DNA from: Hymenobacter sp. BT559
GTDB lineage: Bacteria > Bacteroidota > Bacteroidia > Cytophagales > Hymenobacteraceae
Assembly (NCBI RefSeq): GCF_017571525.1
Contig: NZ_JAGETY010000015.1
Location: 1 to 64,000, forward strand
Reading direction: 5' to 3'
DNA: 64,000 nt
Below the pieces are notes generated by a model. The model was not told the DNA's origin and ran no database searches. It saw nothing but the letters and a program-made list of their open reading frames with translations. The position numbers and the translations under genes are program-made. Below, one piece after another: positions 33,111 to 42,579 of this stretch. The stretch's first letter is position 1. Each line of letters begins with the position of its first letter.

Positions 33111-35845
33111 TGCACCCGGCGCACCCGCAGGTAGTCGAGCATGGCTTGGTTCACGGCGCCGTTCATGTTGGTATTGGCCGTTTCGTAGGTGAGGCTGAGT
33201 ACGTTTTTGCCCTTCGCCAGACGCACCAGGATGGGGTTTGAAAAGCCCCAGTTGCTCCATTCATCTACCCCACGCTGGGGCAGCACCACGGTGCCTAGCA
33301 GCTTATTCTGCCCATCGCGCAGCGTGCGGATGGCGCACTTGTTATTGGTGTTGATGGGCCCATTGCCGTTGGCGTAGCGAAAGTCGAGGGCATAAAGCCC
33401 AGCTTCGGGCACCTGCACCGGAATGGTCAGGTCGGTATTCTTTGTGACACTGACTTCTACGAAACCTTTGCCGCTAAAGCCCTTGTAGGCGTAGGTAGCG
33501 GCCGGGGCCACCGTTTCGAGCTGCACCTCAGTGGCGGGCGGCCCTACCGGCAGCGGCTCGCTGGCGAACGATTCCAGACCCTTATTGTCGATGGCGATGA
33601 CCTGGTACTCAGCGAAGCCACCGGCCGGCACGGCGTAGGTAGTGGCACCGCTGGCATTCACGGGCTGGCCGTTTTTGAGCACCCGATAGGTTTGGGCATC
33701 CTTGATGGCGGGCCAGCTGAGCTGGTTGCCCGCTAGGGTCACCTGCGGCGTTTCGGGGCTGAAGAGGTTAGCCACGAGGTTAGCCACGCGGTTGGCCGTA
33801 GCGGTAGCCGGCGCCCGGCTTTTGAGGATGATGCGCAAAGCGTGCACGCCACTGAGGCTAGCGGGCACGGCGGCCCCGGCCAGGGGCTTGCCGTCGAGCT
33901 TAATTTCTTGTATCTCATTGCCATAGCCCAGCATCTCGATATTGAGCACGGCGCGGCGATACTTGAAGTTCAAGAGCTTGCGCTCGCCCTGCAAGGCCTG
34001 CGGCACAAAGGGCCGAAATACCAGCCGGTCGGTTTCATAGTGCATGCCAAACAGCACTTTATACACCAGGCCCAGGCTGCCCGACAAACTCCAGAGCATG
34101 TTGCTGGAGTTAATCTGGGTGCCGGCAAAGTCGCCGTTGCCGGCCACAAAATTCTCTTTGTTGGTCAAGAACAGCGCGGCCGGCCGATACACGGCGGCGA
34201 TGCTTTCCATGAGGGAGGCTTCATTGCCAGACTTGGCGGCCGCTAGGGCCCAAAAGCTCTGCACAAAGGGCCACACCGCATCGTTGTGGTAGGGCGGAAT
34301 ACCCGGAATCTGCGGGTAGATGCACGAAATACCGAACGGCACCGTGGGCGTTTTTTCCACCACCGTGCGGGCCCGGCTAGGGTCGGCTACGTCGAATAAC
34401 ACGCTAAGAGCCTCCCCCAGCGCTTCGGCCCGGGGCGACACCACCGGGAACACCCGGCCGTAGCGGTACTGGCCGTAGTAGCCGGCCTTGTCGAGCCACA
34501 GGTGCTGGTTGATGGCCTGCTTAATGGTGGCCGCGGTCTGCTCGTGGGTGCTGGCTACCGCCGTTTGGCCAAGCTCGTGGGCCATGAGGGCCAGCACGGT
34601 ATTGGCCTGGAAATGAACGGCATTGGTGCCCAGGTTTTCGCTCTGGTAAATATCAACCGGCTGCATCCAGCGTGGGTAGGTTTCCTCACGCCAGTCCAGA
34701 AACGACGACTCGCCACGCACCAAGCCAGTAGCCGGGTCGTAGGCATTCTGGGCGTCTTCTTCGAGGGACTTTTTAACGACCGGGTACACTTTGCGCAGCC
34801 AAGCCTGGTCGCCGGTCACCTTGTAGATTTCCCAGGCCGCCACAGCCCAGATAACGCGGTCGGTAGAACAGGGGTAGGCCCCGCCGGTGCCCGTATCCTG
34901 AATAATGCGACCCTCGGGGCTCACCTTGCGCAGCAGGCTTTTCATGGCCGACTTGGGCTGCAACGTAGCCTGGGCCAGAATGATAGAGTAGCTGATGTCG
35001 CGCGTCCACACGCCGGCCCACTCCTTGCCGGTGCGGAAGGTGCTGTCGGGCTCCACGGCGCGGCGGGCTTCTTCCAGGGCCAGGTTGTAGAGCGCGTCGG
35101 CTAGGGGGTAATCGGAGGTATACTGCGGAAAATCGTCGGTATTAATGGTTTTCTTCCACTGCTGGGCGGTGGTTTTGGCGGCCTCGGGCTGGTTTAGCGT
35201 CAGCGTCACCTCATAGATGCCGTCGCCATCGGGGTCGTGCATTTCCAGGTCGGGCTTGTTCACGAGGTTGTCAAAATCCCAGCTCAGCGGGGCCGGCGTG
35301 CCCGCCACCAGCACCTTCTTAAAGTCTTGCTTATAAATCTTTTCGCCCTTGAAGGTGGTGTAGTAGCCCTGCTTGGCGAAGGCATCGAGCACCGGCCGTA
35401 GGTCAACCCGAATCTTCACCTTCGTATTAGGTGCCAGGTACTGGCCGCTGGGCACGGGCCGGGTATCGACGTAGCGCTGGCCGAAGGGAATAACGGGCGT
35501 CTCGATAGCCGCGCCGGGCGTGGCGGGCAAGGCCAGAAACACATTGTCCTGGCCAGGCGGCAGCTCGTTGTCCTTGCCGTTGAGGCAGAACTTGAAGGTG
35601 ATTTGCGGGTTCTGGGTTTCGTTGGCGGGGCTACGGTAGTTCGAGTGCAGCTCAGTGGCCGACACGGCGCGGGCGTGGTTCGGGCCCTGCACCACGCTGT
35701 CGCGGTACACGGTGTAGGCCTCGGAGTGCCAGATGGCGCCGGCCGGAGTAGCAGTGGCCGTCTGGCCGGTGCCGGACTTCGACTGGCAGCTGGCCAGCAG
35801 CAGGCCGCTAGCCAGCACGACCGCACTCAACTCGTAGTAATTCAT
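33107..35845 (-). CDS. lipoprotein (alpha/alpha)6-barrel glycoside hydrolase
   Basis: 912 residues. A lipoprotein signal ending LLLASC (Cys20) suggests anchoring at the cell surface or periplasm. After an N-terminal beta domain (about 30-235), the catalytic-looking helical toroid (about 250-660) shows WAGVWTRDISYS, DTGTGGAYPCSTDRVIW and FLDWREETYPRW, blocks typical of glycogen-debranching/trehalase/GH63-like (MGH1-type) enzymes. A fibronectin-type segment and a C-terminal CBM6/35-like sandwich follow. The sugar specificity is unknown. The stop codon lies in the palindromic repeat at 33044-33110. Confidence 0.8.
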   Translation of the reverse strand: MNYYELSAVVLASGLLLASCQSKSGTGQTATATPAGAIWHSEAYTVYRDSVVQGPNHARAVSATELHSNYRSPANETQNPQITFKFCLNGKDNELPPGQDNVFLALPATPGAAIETPVIPFGQRYVDTRPVPSGQYLAPNTKVKIRVDLRPVLDAFAKQGYYTTFKGEKIYKQDFKKVLVAGTPAPLSWDFDNLVNKPDLEMHDPDGDGIYEVTLTLNQPEAAKTTAQQWKKTINTDDFPQYTSDYPLADALYNLALEEARRAVEPDSTFRTGKEWAGVWTRDISYSIILAQATLQPKSAMKSLLRKVSPEGRIIQDTGTGGAYPCSTDRVIWAVAAWEIYKVTGDQAWLRKVYPVVKKSLEEDAQNAYDPATGLVRGESSFLDWREETYPRWMQPVDIYQSENLGTNAVHFQANTVLALMAHELGQTAVASTHEQTAATIKQAINQHLWLDKAGYYGQYRYGRVFPVVSPRAEALGEALSVLFDVADPSRARTVVEKTPTVPFGISCIYPQIPGIPPYHNDAVWPFVQSFWALAAAKSGNEASLMESIAAVYRPAALFLTNKENFVAGNGDFAGTQINSSNMLWSLSGSLGLVYKVLFGMHYETDRLVFRPFVPQALQGERKLLNFKYRRAVLNIEMLGYGNEIQEIKLDGKPLAGAAVPASLSGVHALRIILKSRAPATATANRVANLVANLFSPETPQVTLAGNQLSWPAIKDAQTYRVLKNGQPVNASGATTYAVPAGGFAEYQVIAIDNKGLESFASEPLPVGPPATEVQLETVAPAATYAYKGFSGKGFVEVSVTKNTDLTIPVQVPEAGLYALDFRYANGNGPINTNNKCAIRTLRDGQNKLLGTVVLPQRGVDEWSNWGFSNPILVRLAKGKNVLSLTYETANTNMNGAVNQAMLDYLRVRRVQ

Positions 35846-35875
35846 TTTGAATGGCTTATTAATGTATAAAGCAAA

Positions 35876-35982
35876 CTTCGTCTGTCATTGCGAGCGCAAC
35901 GCGGCAATCTTTCCTTCACGCCAGGGATACTACTCCAACAACAAGGAAAGATTGCTTCGCAAGCTCGCAATGACAGACGAAG
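35876..35982. repeat. TCTGTCATTGCGAGC-type inverted repeat
   Basis: The outer 20 bp of both arms match perfectly (CTTCGTCTGTCATTGCGAGC). A block of 8-9 bp in the middle of each arm does not pair, and CAATCTTTCCTT matches again. The spacer is about 26 bp. It lies between the glycosidase start and the aroA stop, both on the minus strand. Related cores are at 47591-47615 and 48889-48915. Confidence 0.92.
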
Positions 35983-36001
35983 TATTGCTTGCCTGTTCAA
36001 G

Positions 36002-37258
36002 CTAGCCCACCTGCATGCCTACGGCCGCCAGGGCCCGCCAGAAGCTGGGGTACGACTTGCGCACCACCAGCGGCTCGTGCACCAGCAGCGGCCCGCGCAT
36101 GGCTAGGGGTGCAAAAGCCATGGCCATGCGGTGGTCGTCGTAGGTATCAACAGCTTGACCATCAACGTGAAAATTAGCCGATTGCACTTCAAACACTCCC
36201 GGCGCCACCTCGGGCATATCGGCGCCGAATTTGCGCAGTTCCTGCTGAATGGCCGCAATGCGGTCAGTTTCCTTGATGCGCAGGCTGTCGAGGCCGGTGA
36301 GGCGGCGCGGGCGGCCTAGTGCGGCGGCTACTACGGCCACCGTCTGGGCCAGGTCGGGGCAGTCGGAGAAATTGGTGGTAGGGGCATCCACCGGCGGCGG
36401 TGCCAGCGGCCTCTGCGTGAGGCTAGCGCCGCTGCCATCGGCCCGGAACTCAGTAACCACCCCTAGCGGCTGCATGATAATCTGGATAACGTGGTCGCCC
36501 TGCCACGACTTTTCGCGCAGGCCCGGCAGCAACAGGCTTGACCCAGCCGGCGCCAGGGCCAGCAGCGCATACCAGTAGCTGGCCGCCGACCAATCGCTCT
36601 CCACCGTGTAGTCGGCCGGGCGGTAGCCGCCGGGCTGCACCTCAATCACATCGCGCCCTACTTCGGTGGCGGCAGCGCCGAAGTGCTGCATCAGCTTGAG
36701 CGTCATTTTGATATAAGGCCGCGAGCCTACCTCGCCGGTGAGGCGCAGGCGCAGGCCGCCGGGCAGCATGGGCCCTACCATCAGCAGGGCCGAAATGTAC
36801 TGGCTGCTCACATCGCCGCGCACCGCCAGCTCGGCCAGCTGGCCCGCCGGCGCCGCCACCGGCTGGCCGCCAAAGCGCAGCGGTGGGTAGCCTTCCTGCT
36901 CTACGTACTCGATGCTGGCCCCTAGTGCGCGCAGGGCATCGACCAAGATGGCAATGGGGCGCTGCTTCATGCGGGCCGCGCCGGTGAGGGTACCGCGCCA
37001 GCCGGTCACGGCCAGGTAGGCCGTCATGAAGCGCATCACGGTGCCGGCGTCTTCGGCGTCGAGGTGGTCGGTGCTGGCGGCCTGGGCTAGCAGGCGCTGC
37101 ATCAGTACGGTATCGTTGGCTTCGGAGAGGTTGCTGAGGGTGCCGCCGCCAGCCAGGCGTTGGAGCAGTAGGGCGCGGTTGGCCTCGCTCTTAGAGGCGG
37201 GCAGATGGGCGGTGCCGGTGAGCGGGCCGCCCGGCCAGCGCAGAGATTGATTGGTCAT
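36002..37258 (-). CDS. aroA: 3-phosphoshikimate 1-carboxyvinyltransferase (EPSP synthase)
   Basis: 418 residues, the usual size. It joins phosphoenolpyruvate to shikimate-3-phosphate, the sixth step to chorismate. The N-terminal LPASKSEANRALLLQRLAGG contains the conserved SKS and Arg residues. DAEDAGTVMRF at about 62-72, GDVSSQYISALLM at about 148-160 and SLRIKETDRIAAIQQEL near 340 are family signatures. It lies 34 bp downstream of aroB in the same direction, so the two form an operon. Confidence 0.96.
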   Translation of the reverse strand: MTNQSLRWPGGPLTGTAHLPASKSEANRALLLQRLAGGGTLSNLSEANDTVLMQRLLAQAASTDHLDAEDAGTVMRFMTAYLAVTGWRGTLTGAARMKQRPIAILVDALRALGASIEYVEQEGYPPLRFGGQPVAAPAGQLAELAVRGDVSSQYISALLMVGPMLPGGLRLRLTGEVGSRPYIKMTLKLMQHFGAAATEVGRDVIEVQPGGYRPADYTVESDWSAASYWYALLALAPAGSSLLLPGLREKSWQGDHVIQIIMQPLGVVTEFRADGSGASLTQRPLAPPPVDAPTTNFSDCPDLAQTVAVVAAALGRPRRLTGLDSLRIKETDRIAAIQQELRKFGADMPEVAPGVFEVQSANFHVDGQAVDTYDDHRMAMAFAPLAMRGPLLVHEPLVVRKSYPSFWRALAAVGMQVG

Positions 37259-37292
37259 GTCAAGATGCAGAAAAACAGAATATTACTCCGTT

Positions 37293-38384
37293 TTACTTGG
37301 TTAAATAAGCGCGCAGCGAGTCTTCTATGTCGGCCACTGTCACGGCCTGGTCAAAAATGCCGTGGCCAATGCCTTGTAATAGAGTGCACTTGATGACGTC
37401 GCCCTGGTTTTTTTTGTCGTGCCGGGCGTAGGCCGCTATTTCGCCAATTTCATTTTCAGCAAAGCCTAGCGGCTCAAAGGCGGCAGCTACTACCTCGCGC
37501 ACCTGGGTCAGCTCTGCGGCCGAGAGCAAGCCGCGCTGGGCGGCGAGCCAGCTCTCGCACACCAGGCCCGCCGCCACGGCTTCGCCGTGGCGCACGGCGC
37601 GGCCGGGCTGGGCCAGCAGGTAGCTTTCGAGGGCGTGGCCCACGGTATGGCCGAAGTTGAGCAGCTTGCGCGGCCCGCTCTCGTGCGGGTCCTGGGCCAC
37701 AATCTGCCCTTTAATAGCCACCGAGTGGCGAATGATGGGCGTCCAGTCGGGCACGGCTGCCACGGCTAGCCCCCGCAAATCGGCAAAAGCCGCCGCATCG
37801 GCAATGAGCGCGTGCTTGATGACCTCAGCGTAGCCCGAGCGCAGCTCGCCGGCCGGCAGCGTACTCAGAAAAGCGGGCTCCATAAACACCGCTTCCGGCT
37901 CCTGAAACACGCCGATATGGTTTTTAAAGCCCTGAAAGTCAACACCAGTCTTGCCGCCTACTGCCGCATCTACCTGGGCTAGCAGCGTAGTAGGCACCCC
38001 GATGCAGCGCAGCCCGCGCTTGTAGGTAGCCGCGCAAAAGCCGCCCAGGTCGGTAACCACGCCGCCGCCCAGGCATACTAGCAGCGCGTGGCGGTCGGCT
38101 TCGTGCTGAGTCAGCCAGTGCCATACTTCTGTGCAGGTAGCCAGCGTTTTATGCTCCTCCCCGGCCGCGATGGTTAGCAGTTCGTGGGCGGGCAGATACG
38201 CCGCCAGGCGTGGGTAGCAGTCGCGGGCGGTGTTGGCATCGGCCAGCACAAAGAGGCGGCTCGGTGGGGCTATTCGCAGGCGCTCGGCTAGGGCGGGCAG
38301 GGCCTCGGGGCCGATGATAGGCGGGGTACTCAATGGCAAAGCGGGGAAGTAACGCGGGTGCAAATAAACGGCGGGCCAGCCCAT
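37293..38384 (-). CDS. aroB: 3-dehydroquinate synthase
   Basis: 363 residues. It converts DAHP to 3-dehydroquinate (second shikimate step) using NAD and a divalent metal. AAGEEHKTLATCTEVW, CLGGGVVTDLGGFCAATYKRG, PTTLLAQVDAAVGGKTGVD and RSGYAEVIKHALI are the hallmark blocks; the metal-binding Glu in GYAEV and the His in NFGHTVGHALE are present. ATG 38384 is preferred; an in-frame ATG at 38402 would add six residues. It is the first gene of an aroB-aroA operon. Confidence 0.95.
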   Translation of the reverse strand: MGWPAVYLHPRYFPALPLSTPPIIGPEALPALAERLRIAPPSRLFVLADANTARDCYPRLAAYLPAHELLTIAAGEEHKTLATCTEVWHWLTQHEADRHALLVCLGGGVVTDLGGFCAATYKRGLRCIGVPTTLLAQVDAAVGGKTGVDFQGFKNHIGVFQEPEAVFMEPAFLSTLPAGELRSGYAEVIKHALIADAAAFADLRGLAVAAVPDWTPIIRHSVAIKGQIVAQDPHESGPRKLLNFGHTVGHALESYLLAQPGRAVRHGEAVAAGLVCESWLAAQRGLLSAAELTQVREVVAAAFEPLGFAENEIGEIAAYARHDKKNQGDVIKCTLLQGIGHGIFDQAVTVADIEDSLRAYLTK

Positions 38385-38463
38385 GCTAATTCGCCAGAGC
38401 ATGCAACGCTTCTCCGGCGCGGCGCCTCCCTGGTAGTATCCGCCCTCTTCTTTCCACGTCGCG

Positions 38464-38937
38464 ATGCGAAAACTACTACTCTATGGCTTGCTGCTGAGCG
38501 CGGCGCAACTGGCCACTGGCTGCCAGCAGGATGTCGACATCGGGCCAGCTAGCTACGACGAGTTGGCGCTGGCCGCCGGCCATTGGGAATGGGACCAGTC
38601 GACGCTGGGCTGGGCCGGCAACCGCAGCCCCGCCACCGAGGGCTACACGCGCCAGTTGGTATTCGGCGCGGGTGGAAAGCTATTGCTGCGGCGCCGAGGC
38701 CAGCCCGACTACCACACTACGTACCAGCTTTCGATGGGCACGCTGCCGCGCTGCGGTATGGGGCCGGCTAGCCTACCTATCATCACCTATTCGACCCAAG
38801 AAGAGAAGCTGCCCAACAACGAGCGCAGGACTTACACCATCGAGCAGCGCAACAGCCAGCAGGTGCTACGCATCGTCGGCGAGGATGCGTGCGTGGATGG
38901 CGGCGCCATCGAAACCTACCACTGGGTGGCCGATTAG
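38464..38937 (+). CDS. lipocalin-like putative lipoprotein
   Basis: 157 residues. The signal MRKLLLYGLLLSAAQLATGC has a lipobox with Cys20. The mature part begins AAGHWEWDQSTLGWAG and is rich in beta-type segments (TRQLVFGAGGKLLLRR, YTIEQRNSQQVLRIVG), a pattern common in small lipocalin-like lipoproteins of Bacteroidota. The ligand and role are unknown. It is divergent from aroB and followed 28 bp later by a frameshifted relative. Confidence 0.75.
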   Translation: MRKLLLYGLLLSAAQLATGCQQDVDIGPASYDELALAAGHWEWDQSTLGWAGNRSPATEGYTRQLVFGAGGKLLLRRRGQPDYHTTYQLSMGTLPRCGMGPASLPIITYSTQEEKLPNNERRTYTIEQRNSQQVLRIVGEDACVDGGAIETYHWVAD

Positions 38938-38965
38938 CCGATTATTTACGTAGCCTTACCCCGCT

Positions 38966-39369
38966 ATGAAGAAGCTTTTTCCCTGCTGCTCGCCGCTAGC
39001 CTCGCCGGCTGCAAGCACGCTGCCGACTCGCCCAGCCCCGACCCCGGCACCCTGGCGGGCTCCTGGCGGCTTACCGACCTGACGTGCTACTGCCCGGCCG
39101 CGCCGCTGCCCAGCGAAACGCTGACCCTGGAAGCCAACCAGCACTTCACGGTGCTGCGCGACGGCAAGGTCGATGCCGCCGGCACGTACGCCTTTAGCAC
39201 CAGGGCCACTTGTGGCGGCACGGGTAGTTTGCCGCTGCTGGTGTTTACCAACACGGCCACTAGCATGCTGCTCAGTCCGGCCACTTATTCACTGAACAAC
39301 GGCACGCTCGTCATCGACCACGGCGGGCCGTGCGATGCGCCCGTCAAGACCTATCGCCGGGTGCAGTAG
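38966..39369 (+). pseudogene. lipocalin-like lipoprotein gene with a frameshift in its signal peptide
   Basis: From the ATG at 38966 the frame stops after 38 codons. The next frame, entered at 38983, reads LLLAASLAGCKHAADS and continues as LAGSWRLTDLTCYCP to TYRRVQ and a stop at 39367-39369, but has no start codon of its own. Adding one T to the T5 run at about 38976-38980 restores MKKLFSLLLAASLAGC, a perfect lipoprotein signal. It is a relative of the gene upstream. It may be a true pseudogene, a phase-variable tract or a sequencing error. Confidence 0.8.
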
Positions 39370-39377
39370 CCAGGGCC

Positions 39378-40508
39378 CTATAGACCCGGCCCTAGGTTTA
39401 CGGGCCCGTCGATGGGCCGGCCGTTGAGCACCTGCGTTTGCTGCCGAATGCTTTCGATGTGAATAAGCTTGTAGAGCTCACCCACAAATTTTTCGTCGAT
39501 ATTCAGCTTTTTGCCCCACTCGGGGCGGGTTTTGAAGATTTCCTGCCAGCGCTCCAGCTGCAAAATCTTCACGTTGTTCTCCTTCTTATACTCGGCCAGT
39601 TCCTGAATGAGGGCCATGCGCCGGGCCAGCATCTCCAGGATTTCGTGGTCGGCCGTGTCCATTTTCTGGCGCAGCTCCTCGGCCTTGTTGCGGTAGTCGA
39701 CGTTGTCGCTGGAGCGGTAGCGGTATTTCAGCTCGCTCAATATTTCCTGCAAGCGGGCGGGCGTCACCTGCTGGGCGGCGTCGCTGAGCGCGTGGTCGGG
39801 GTCGGGGTGCGTCTCGATGATGAGGCCATCGTAGTCGAGGTCGAGTGCCTTTTGGGCAATGGGCAGTAGCAAGTCGCGCGAGCCCCCGATGTGGCTAGGG
39901 TCATTAATAAGCGGCAGCTCCGGAAAGCGCGTTTTCAGCTCAATCGGAATGGCCCAGGTGGGCGCGTTGCGGTAGCGTGAGGGCGCAAACGTGCTGAATC
40001 CCCGGTGAATAGCCGCCAGGTCGCGGATGCCGGCCCGCTCCAGCCGTTCCAGCGCGCCCACCCACAACGCCAAGTCGGGGTTGACGGGGTTTTTCACCAT
40101 CACGGGCTTGCCGGTGCCGGCCAGGGCGTCGGCCAATTCCTGCACCGCAAAGGGGTTGACGGTGGTGCGCGCCCCAATCCAGAGCACGTCGATGTCATGC
40201 TTCAGCGCATCTTCCACGTGCTTGGGCGTGGCTACCTCAATGGCCATGGGCAGGCCGGTTTCCTGGCGGGCAGCTTGCAGCCAGGGCAGGGCGGCCGAGC
40301 CCCGGCCTTCAAAGCCGCCGGGCTTGGTACGGGGCTTCCAGATGCCAGCGCGGTACATATCAGCCTGGCCGGCCGCCTTGAGGGCGCGGGCCACGGTGAG
40401 CACCTGTTCTTCCGATTCGGCCGAGCAGGGGCCGGCGATGATGAGGGGTTGGCCCTTCTGGGCTAGCCGACGGGTAAAGTAGGTGTCGGCGGCGGTAGTA
40501 GTTTCCAT
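39378..40508 (-). CDS. bifunctional DAHP synthase / chorismate mutase type II
   Basis: 376 residues. The N-terminal part (about 15-265) is a DAHP synthase of the KDO8P-synthase-like type: PLIIAGPCSAESEEQ, AGIWKPRTKPGGFEGRG, KNPVNPDLALWVGAL and NDPSHIGGSRDLLLPIAQKAL. It condenses phosphoenolpyruvate with erythrose-4-phosphate, the first shikimate step. The C-terminal about 90 residues, starting near RQKMDTADHEILEMLARRMALIQELAEYK, form an AroQ-type chorismate mutase, which commits chorismate to Phe/Tyr. This fusion is common in Bacteroidota. It sits near aroB-aroA but is separated from them by two plus-strand genes. Confidence 0.94.
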   Translation of the reverse strand: METTTAADTYFTRRLAQKGQPLIIAGPCSAESEEQVLTVARALKAAGQADMYRAGIWKPRTKPGGFEGRGSAALPWLQAARQETGLPMAIEVATPKHVEDALKHDIDVLWIGARTTVNPFAVQELADALAGTGKPVMVKNPVNPDLALWVGALERLERAGIRDLAAIHRGFSTFAPSRYRNAPTWAIPIELKTRFPELPLINDPSHIGGSRDLLLPIAQKALDLDYDGLIIETHPDPDHALSDAAQQVTPARLQEILSELKYRYRSSDNVDYRNKAEELRQKMDTADHEILEMLARRMALIQELAEYKKENNVKILQLERWQEIFKTRPEWGKKLNIDEKFVGELYKLIHIESIRQQTQVLNGRPIDGPVNLGPGL

Positions 40509-40638
40509 TCAAAAAATAGCAGCGGCTCTGTTAGCCGGCGCGCGGTAGCTCATGCAGGCCCCGCCCCGCTGGGCGAGCACCCGTACGAAAGCCTAAAAGT
40601 AACCCGGCCGGGGCAAATAGGGTTTTCGCTAGGGGGCG

Positions 40639-40646
40639 TACCTTCG
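40639..40646 (+). promoter_or_regulatory. near-consensus -7 box TACCTTCG for proline dehydrogenase
   Basis: A 7/8 match to TAnnTTTG, 52 bp before the ATG at 40699. Confidence 0.35.
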
Positions 40647-40698
40647 TATACCTGCACTACCCTACCCCACTCCCTCTCACCCGCCTTGCTTTTTTACC

Positions 40699-41907
40699 AT
40701 GCCCGCTAATCCTGCCGTGCCCGCGCCGCCCGTGGCCCCTATCTCCTTCGAAGACACCCGGATTGCCTTCGAATCGAAATCTGATGCTGACCTGCGCAAG
40801 ATGTACGCCCTGTTTGCGGCCATGAACAACGGCAGCCTGGTAAAAGCCGGCGGTGGGCTGATGCAGTCAGCCCTGAAATTTAATTTTCCGGGCACCAAGT
40901 TTCTCATCAAGCACAGCATCTTCCGGCAGTTTTGCGGCGGCGAAACCATCGAGGAATGCAAGCCGGTGATTGCCGAGCTGGGCCGCTACCACATCGGCAC
41001 TATTCTCGACTACTCGGTGGAGGGCACCGGCAACGACCGCAGCTTCGACCGCACCCGCGACGAAATCCTGGCTACTATTGCCTTGGCGGCCACCACGCCC
41101 AACATTCCGTTCTCCGTTTTTAAAGTAACGGGCCTCATGCCCACCGTATTGCTCGAAAAAGTACAGGCCGGGGCTGCGCTCACGCCCGATGAGCAAGCCA
41201 CCTTCGAGCGGGGCCGCCAGCGCCTTGATGCGCTGTGCGCCAGCGCGCATCAGCACGGCGTGCGCCTCTTTGTGGATGCCGAGGAAAGCTGGTTTCAGCA
41301 AACCATCGACGACCTGGCCGAAGACATGATGCGCCGCTACAACCAGGAGCGCGCCATTGTGTGGAACACCTACCAGCTCTACCGCCACGACCGGCTCGAT
41401 GCCCTAAAGGCGGCCCACGACCGCGCTGTGCAGGGCGGTTACTATCTGGGGGTGAAGCTGGTACGCGGCGCTTACATGGAAAAGGAAGCCCGGGTGGCCC
41501 AGCAGCGCGGCTACCAGAATCCTATCAACCCCAGCAAGCAGGCCACCGACGACCTATATAATGAAAGCCTGCGCTACTGCGTGCAGCACGTTGACCGCAT
41601 CAGCCTGTGCGCCGGCACCCACAACGAGACCAGCTCCCTGCTGCTCACGCACTTAATGCAGCAAGCGGGGCTAGCCCCCCAGGATGAGCGCGTGTGGTTT
41701 GCCCAGCTCTACGGCATGAGCGACAACCTGAGCTATAACCTGGCCCACGCCGGCTACCACACCGCCAAGTATGTGCCCTACGGCCCCGTAGAGGCCGTGA
41801 TGCCTTACCTGCTGCGGCGTGCCAACGAGAACACGGCCATCGCGGGCCAGAGCAGCCGCGAGTTTCTGCTGATTCAGAAAGAATTGCGCCGCCGTCAGGG
41901 CCGCTAG
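40699..41907 (+). CDS. proline dehydrogenase
   Basis: 402 residues of the FAD-dependent PRODH family, a monofunctional enzyme rather than a PutA fusion. It oxidises proline to pyrroline-5-carboxylate. Recognisable blocks include GTILDYSVEG near 110, FSVFKVTGLMP near 138, RLFVDAEESW near 190, YYLGVKLVRGAYMEKE near 250 and the C-terminal YVPYGPVEAVMPYLLRRANEN near 370, which carries the substrate-binding RRxxEN arginines. No P5C dehydrogenase gene is nearby. Confidence 0.93.
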   Translation: MPANPAVPAPPVAPISFEDTRIAFESKSDADLRKMYALFAAMNNGSLVKAGGGLMQSALKFNFPGTKFLIKHSIFRQFCGGETIEECKPVIAELGRYHIGTILDYSVEGTGNDRSFDRTRDEILATIALAATTPNIPFSVFKVTGLMPTVLLEKVQAGAALTPDEQATFERGRQRLDALCASAHQHGVRLFVDAEESWFQQTIDDLAEDMMRRYNQERAIVWNTYQLYRHDRLDALKAAHDRAVQGGYYLGVKLVRGAYMEKEARVAQQRGYQNPINPSKQATDDLYNESLRYCVQHVDRISLCAGTHNETSSLLLTHLMQQAGLAPQDERVWFAQLYGMSDNLSYNLAHAGYHTAKYVPYGPVEAVMPYLLRRANENTAIAGQSSREFLLIQKELRRRQGR

Positions 41908-42132
41908 CCCCCTAGTAGCAGCCAGCCAGGCAAATACTGGATTTTTACGGGCTAGCCGCTGCTTTTTGCAACGTAGGCCTGATTTTTGGTATCTTCTTCC
42001 GGCTTATTTGCAGGCTCGGCCCACAAGTGCTTGCCTACTAGCTGACAATTATTGCCGCGTTTTTTCTTTCACCCCCAGCTAACGCATTGGCCCGGCTGGT
42101 TGGTGCTAGCGTAAGGCCATTCGTCTTCTTCC

Positions 42133-42519
42133 ATGATTAACCGTCTTCGTCACTACCTCATCCGCTATGCCCGGCAGCAGGCCGGCACGGTCAGCTACCT
42201 CACGCTGGTGCACGAGTCCGAACTAGGTCTGAACTTGGATATCTCGCACGAAAAATCGCGGCTCAATGAGATGCTGGCCGAAATCTCTACCGAGGAATAT
42301 GCGGCCGGCCGGCCCCTATTAAGTAGCCTTGTGCGGGTGCAAGGCTCTAAGGGACAAGGCGATAATTTCTACAAGCTATGCGAGCGCCTGGGCATGGGCG
42401 AATGGCGCAGCCTGAAGCAGGATGAAAATTTTCTGAAGGGTTTAATAAAAGAATGCCGGGAGTTTTGGCAGCAGGAAGCTAACTACGAGCAGTACGCACT
42501 CAATACTGCCACCAGCTAA
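42133..42519 (+). CDS. conserved hypothetical protein
   Basis: 128 residues, cytosolic, starting MINRLRHYLIRYARQQAGTVSY. The mixed helical sequence with DISHEKSRLNEMLAEISTEEYAAGRPLLSSLV and a C-terminal FYKLCERLGMGEW stretch looks like a small conserved Bacteroidota protein, but no function is recognised. A terminator follows. A weak TATCTTCT box lies at about 41987-41994. Confidence 0.7.
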   Translation: MINRLRHYLIRYARQQAGTVSYLTLVHESELGLNLDISHEKSRLNEMLAEISTEEYAAGRPLLSSLVRVQGSKGQGDNFYKLCERLGMGEWRSLKQDENFLKGLIKECREFWQQEANYEQYALNTATS

Positions 42520-42550
42520 CAGCATATTTATCAACATTATAAATCATTTT

Positions 42551-42579
42551 AAAGCCTTGGCCAGCGCCAAGGCTTTTTT
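42551..42579 (+). terminator. intrinsic terminator
   Basis: AAAGCCTTGG pairs with CCAAGGCTTT around a 6-nt loop, followed by a T-run, 31 bp past the stop at 42519. Confidence 0.88.

Noticed and set aside
36002..40508. Shikimate genes considered as one continuous operon
   Set aside because: aroB-aroA and the DAHP synthase gene share a strand, but two plus-strand lipoprotein genes lie between, so a single transcript is unlikely.
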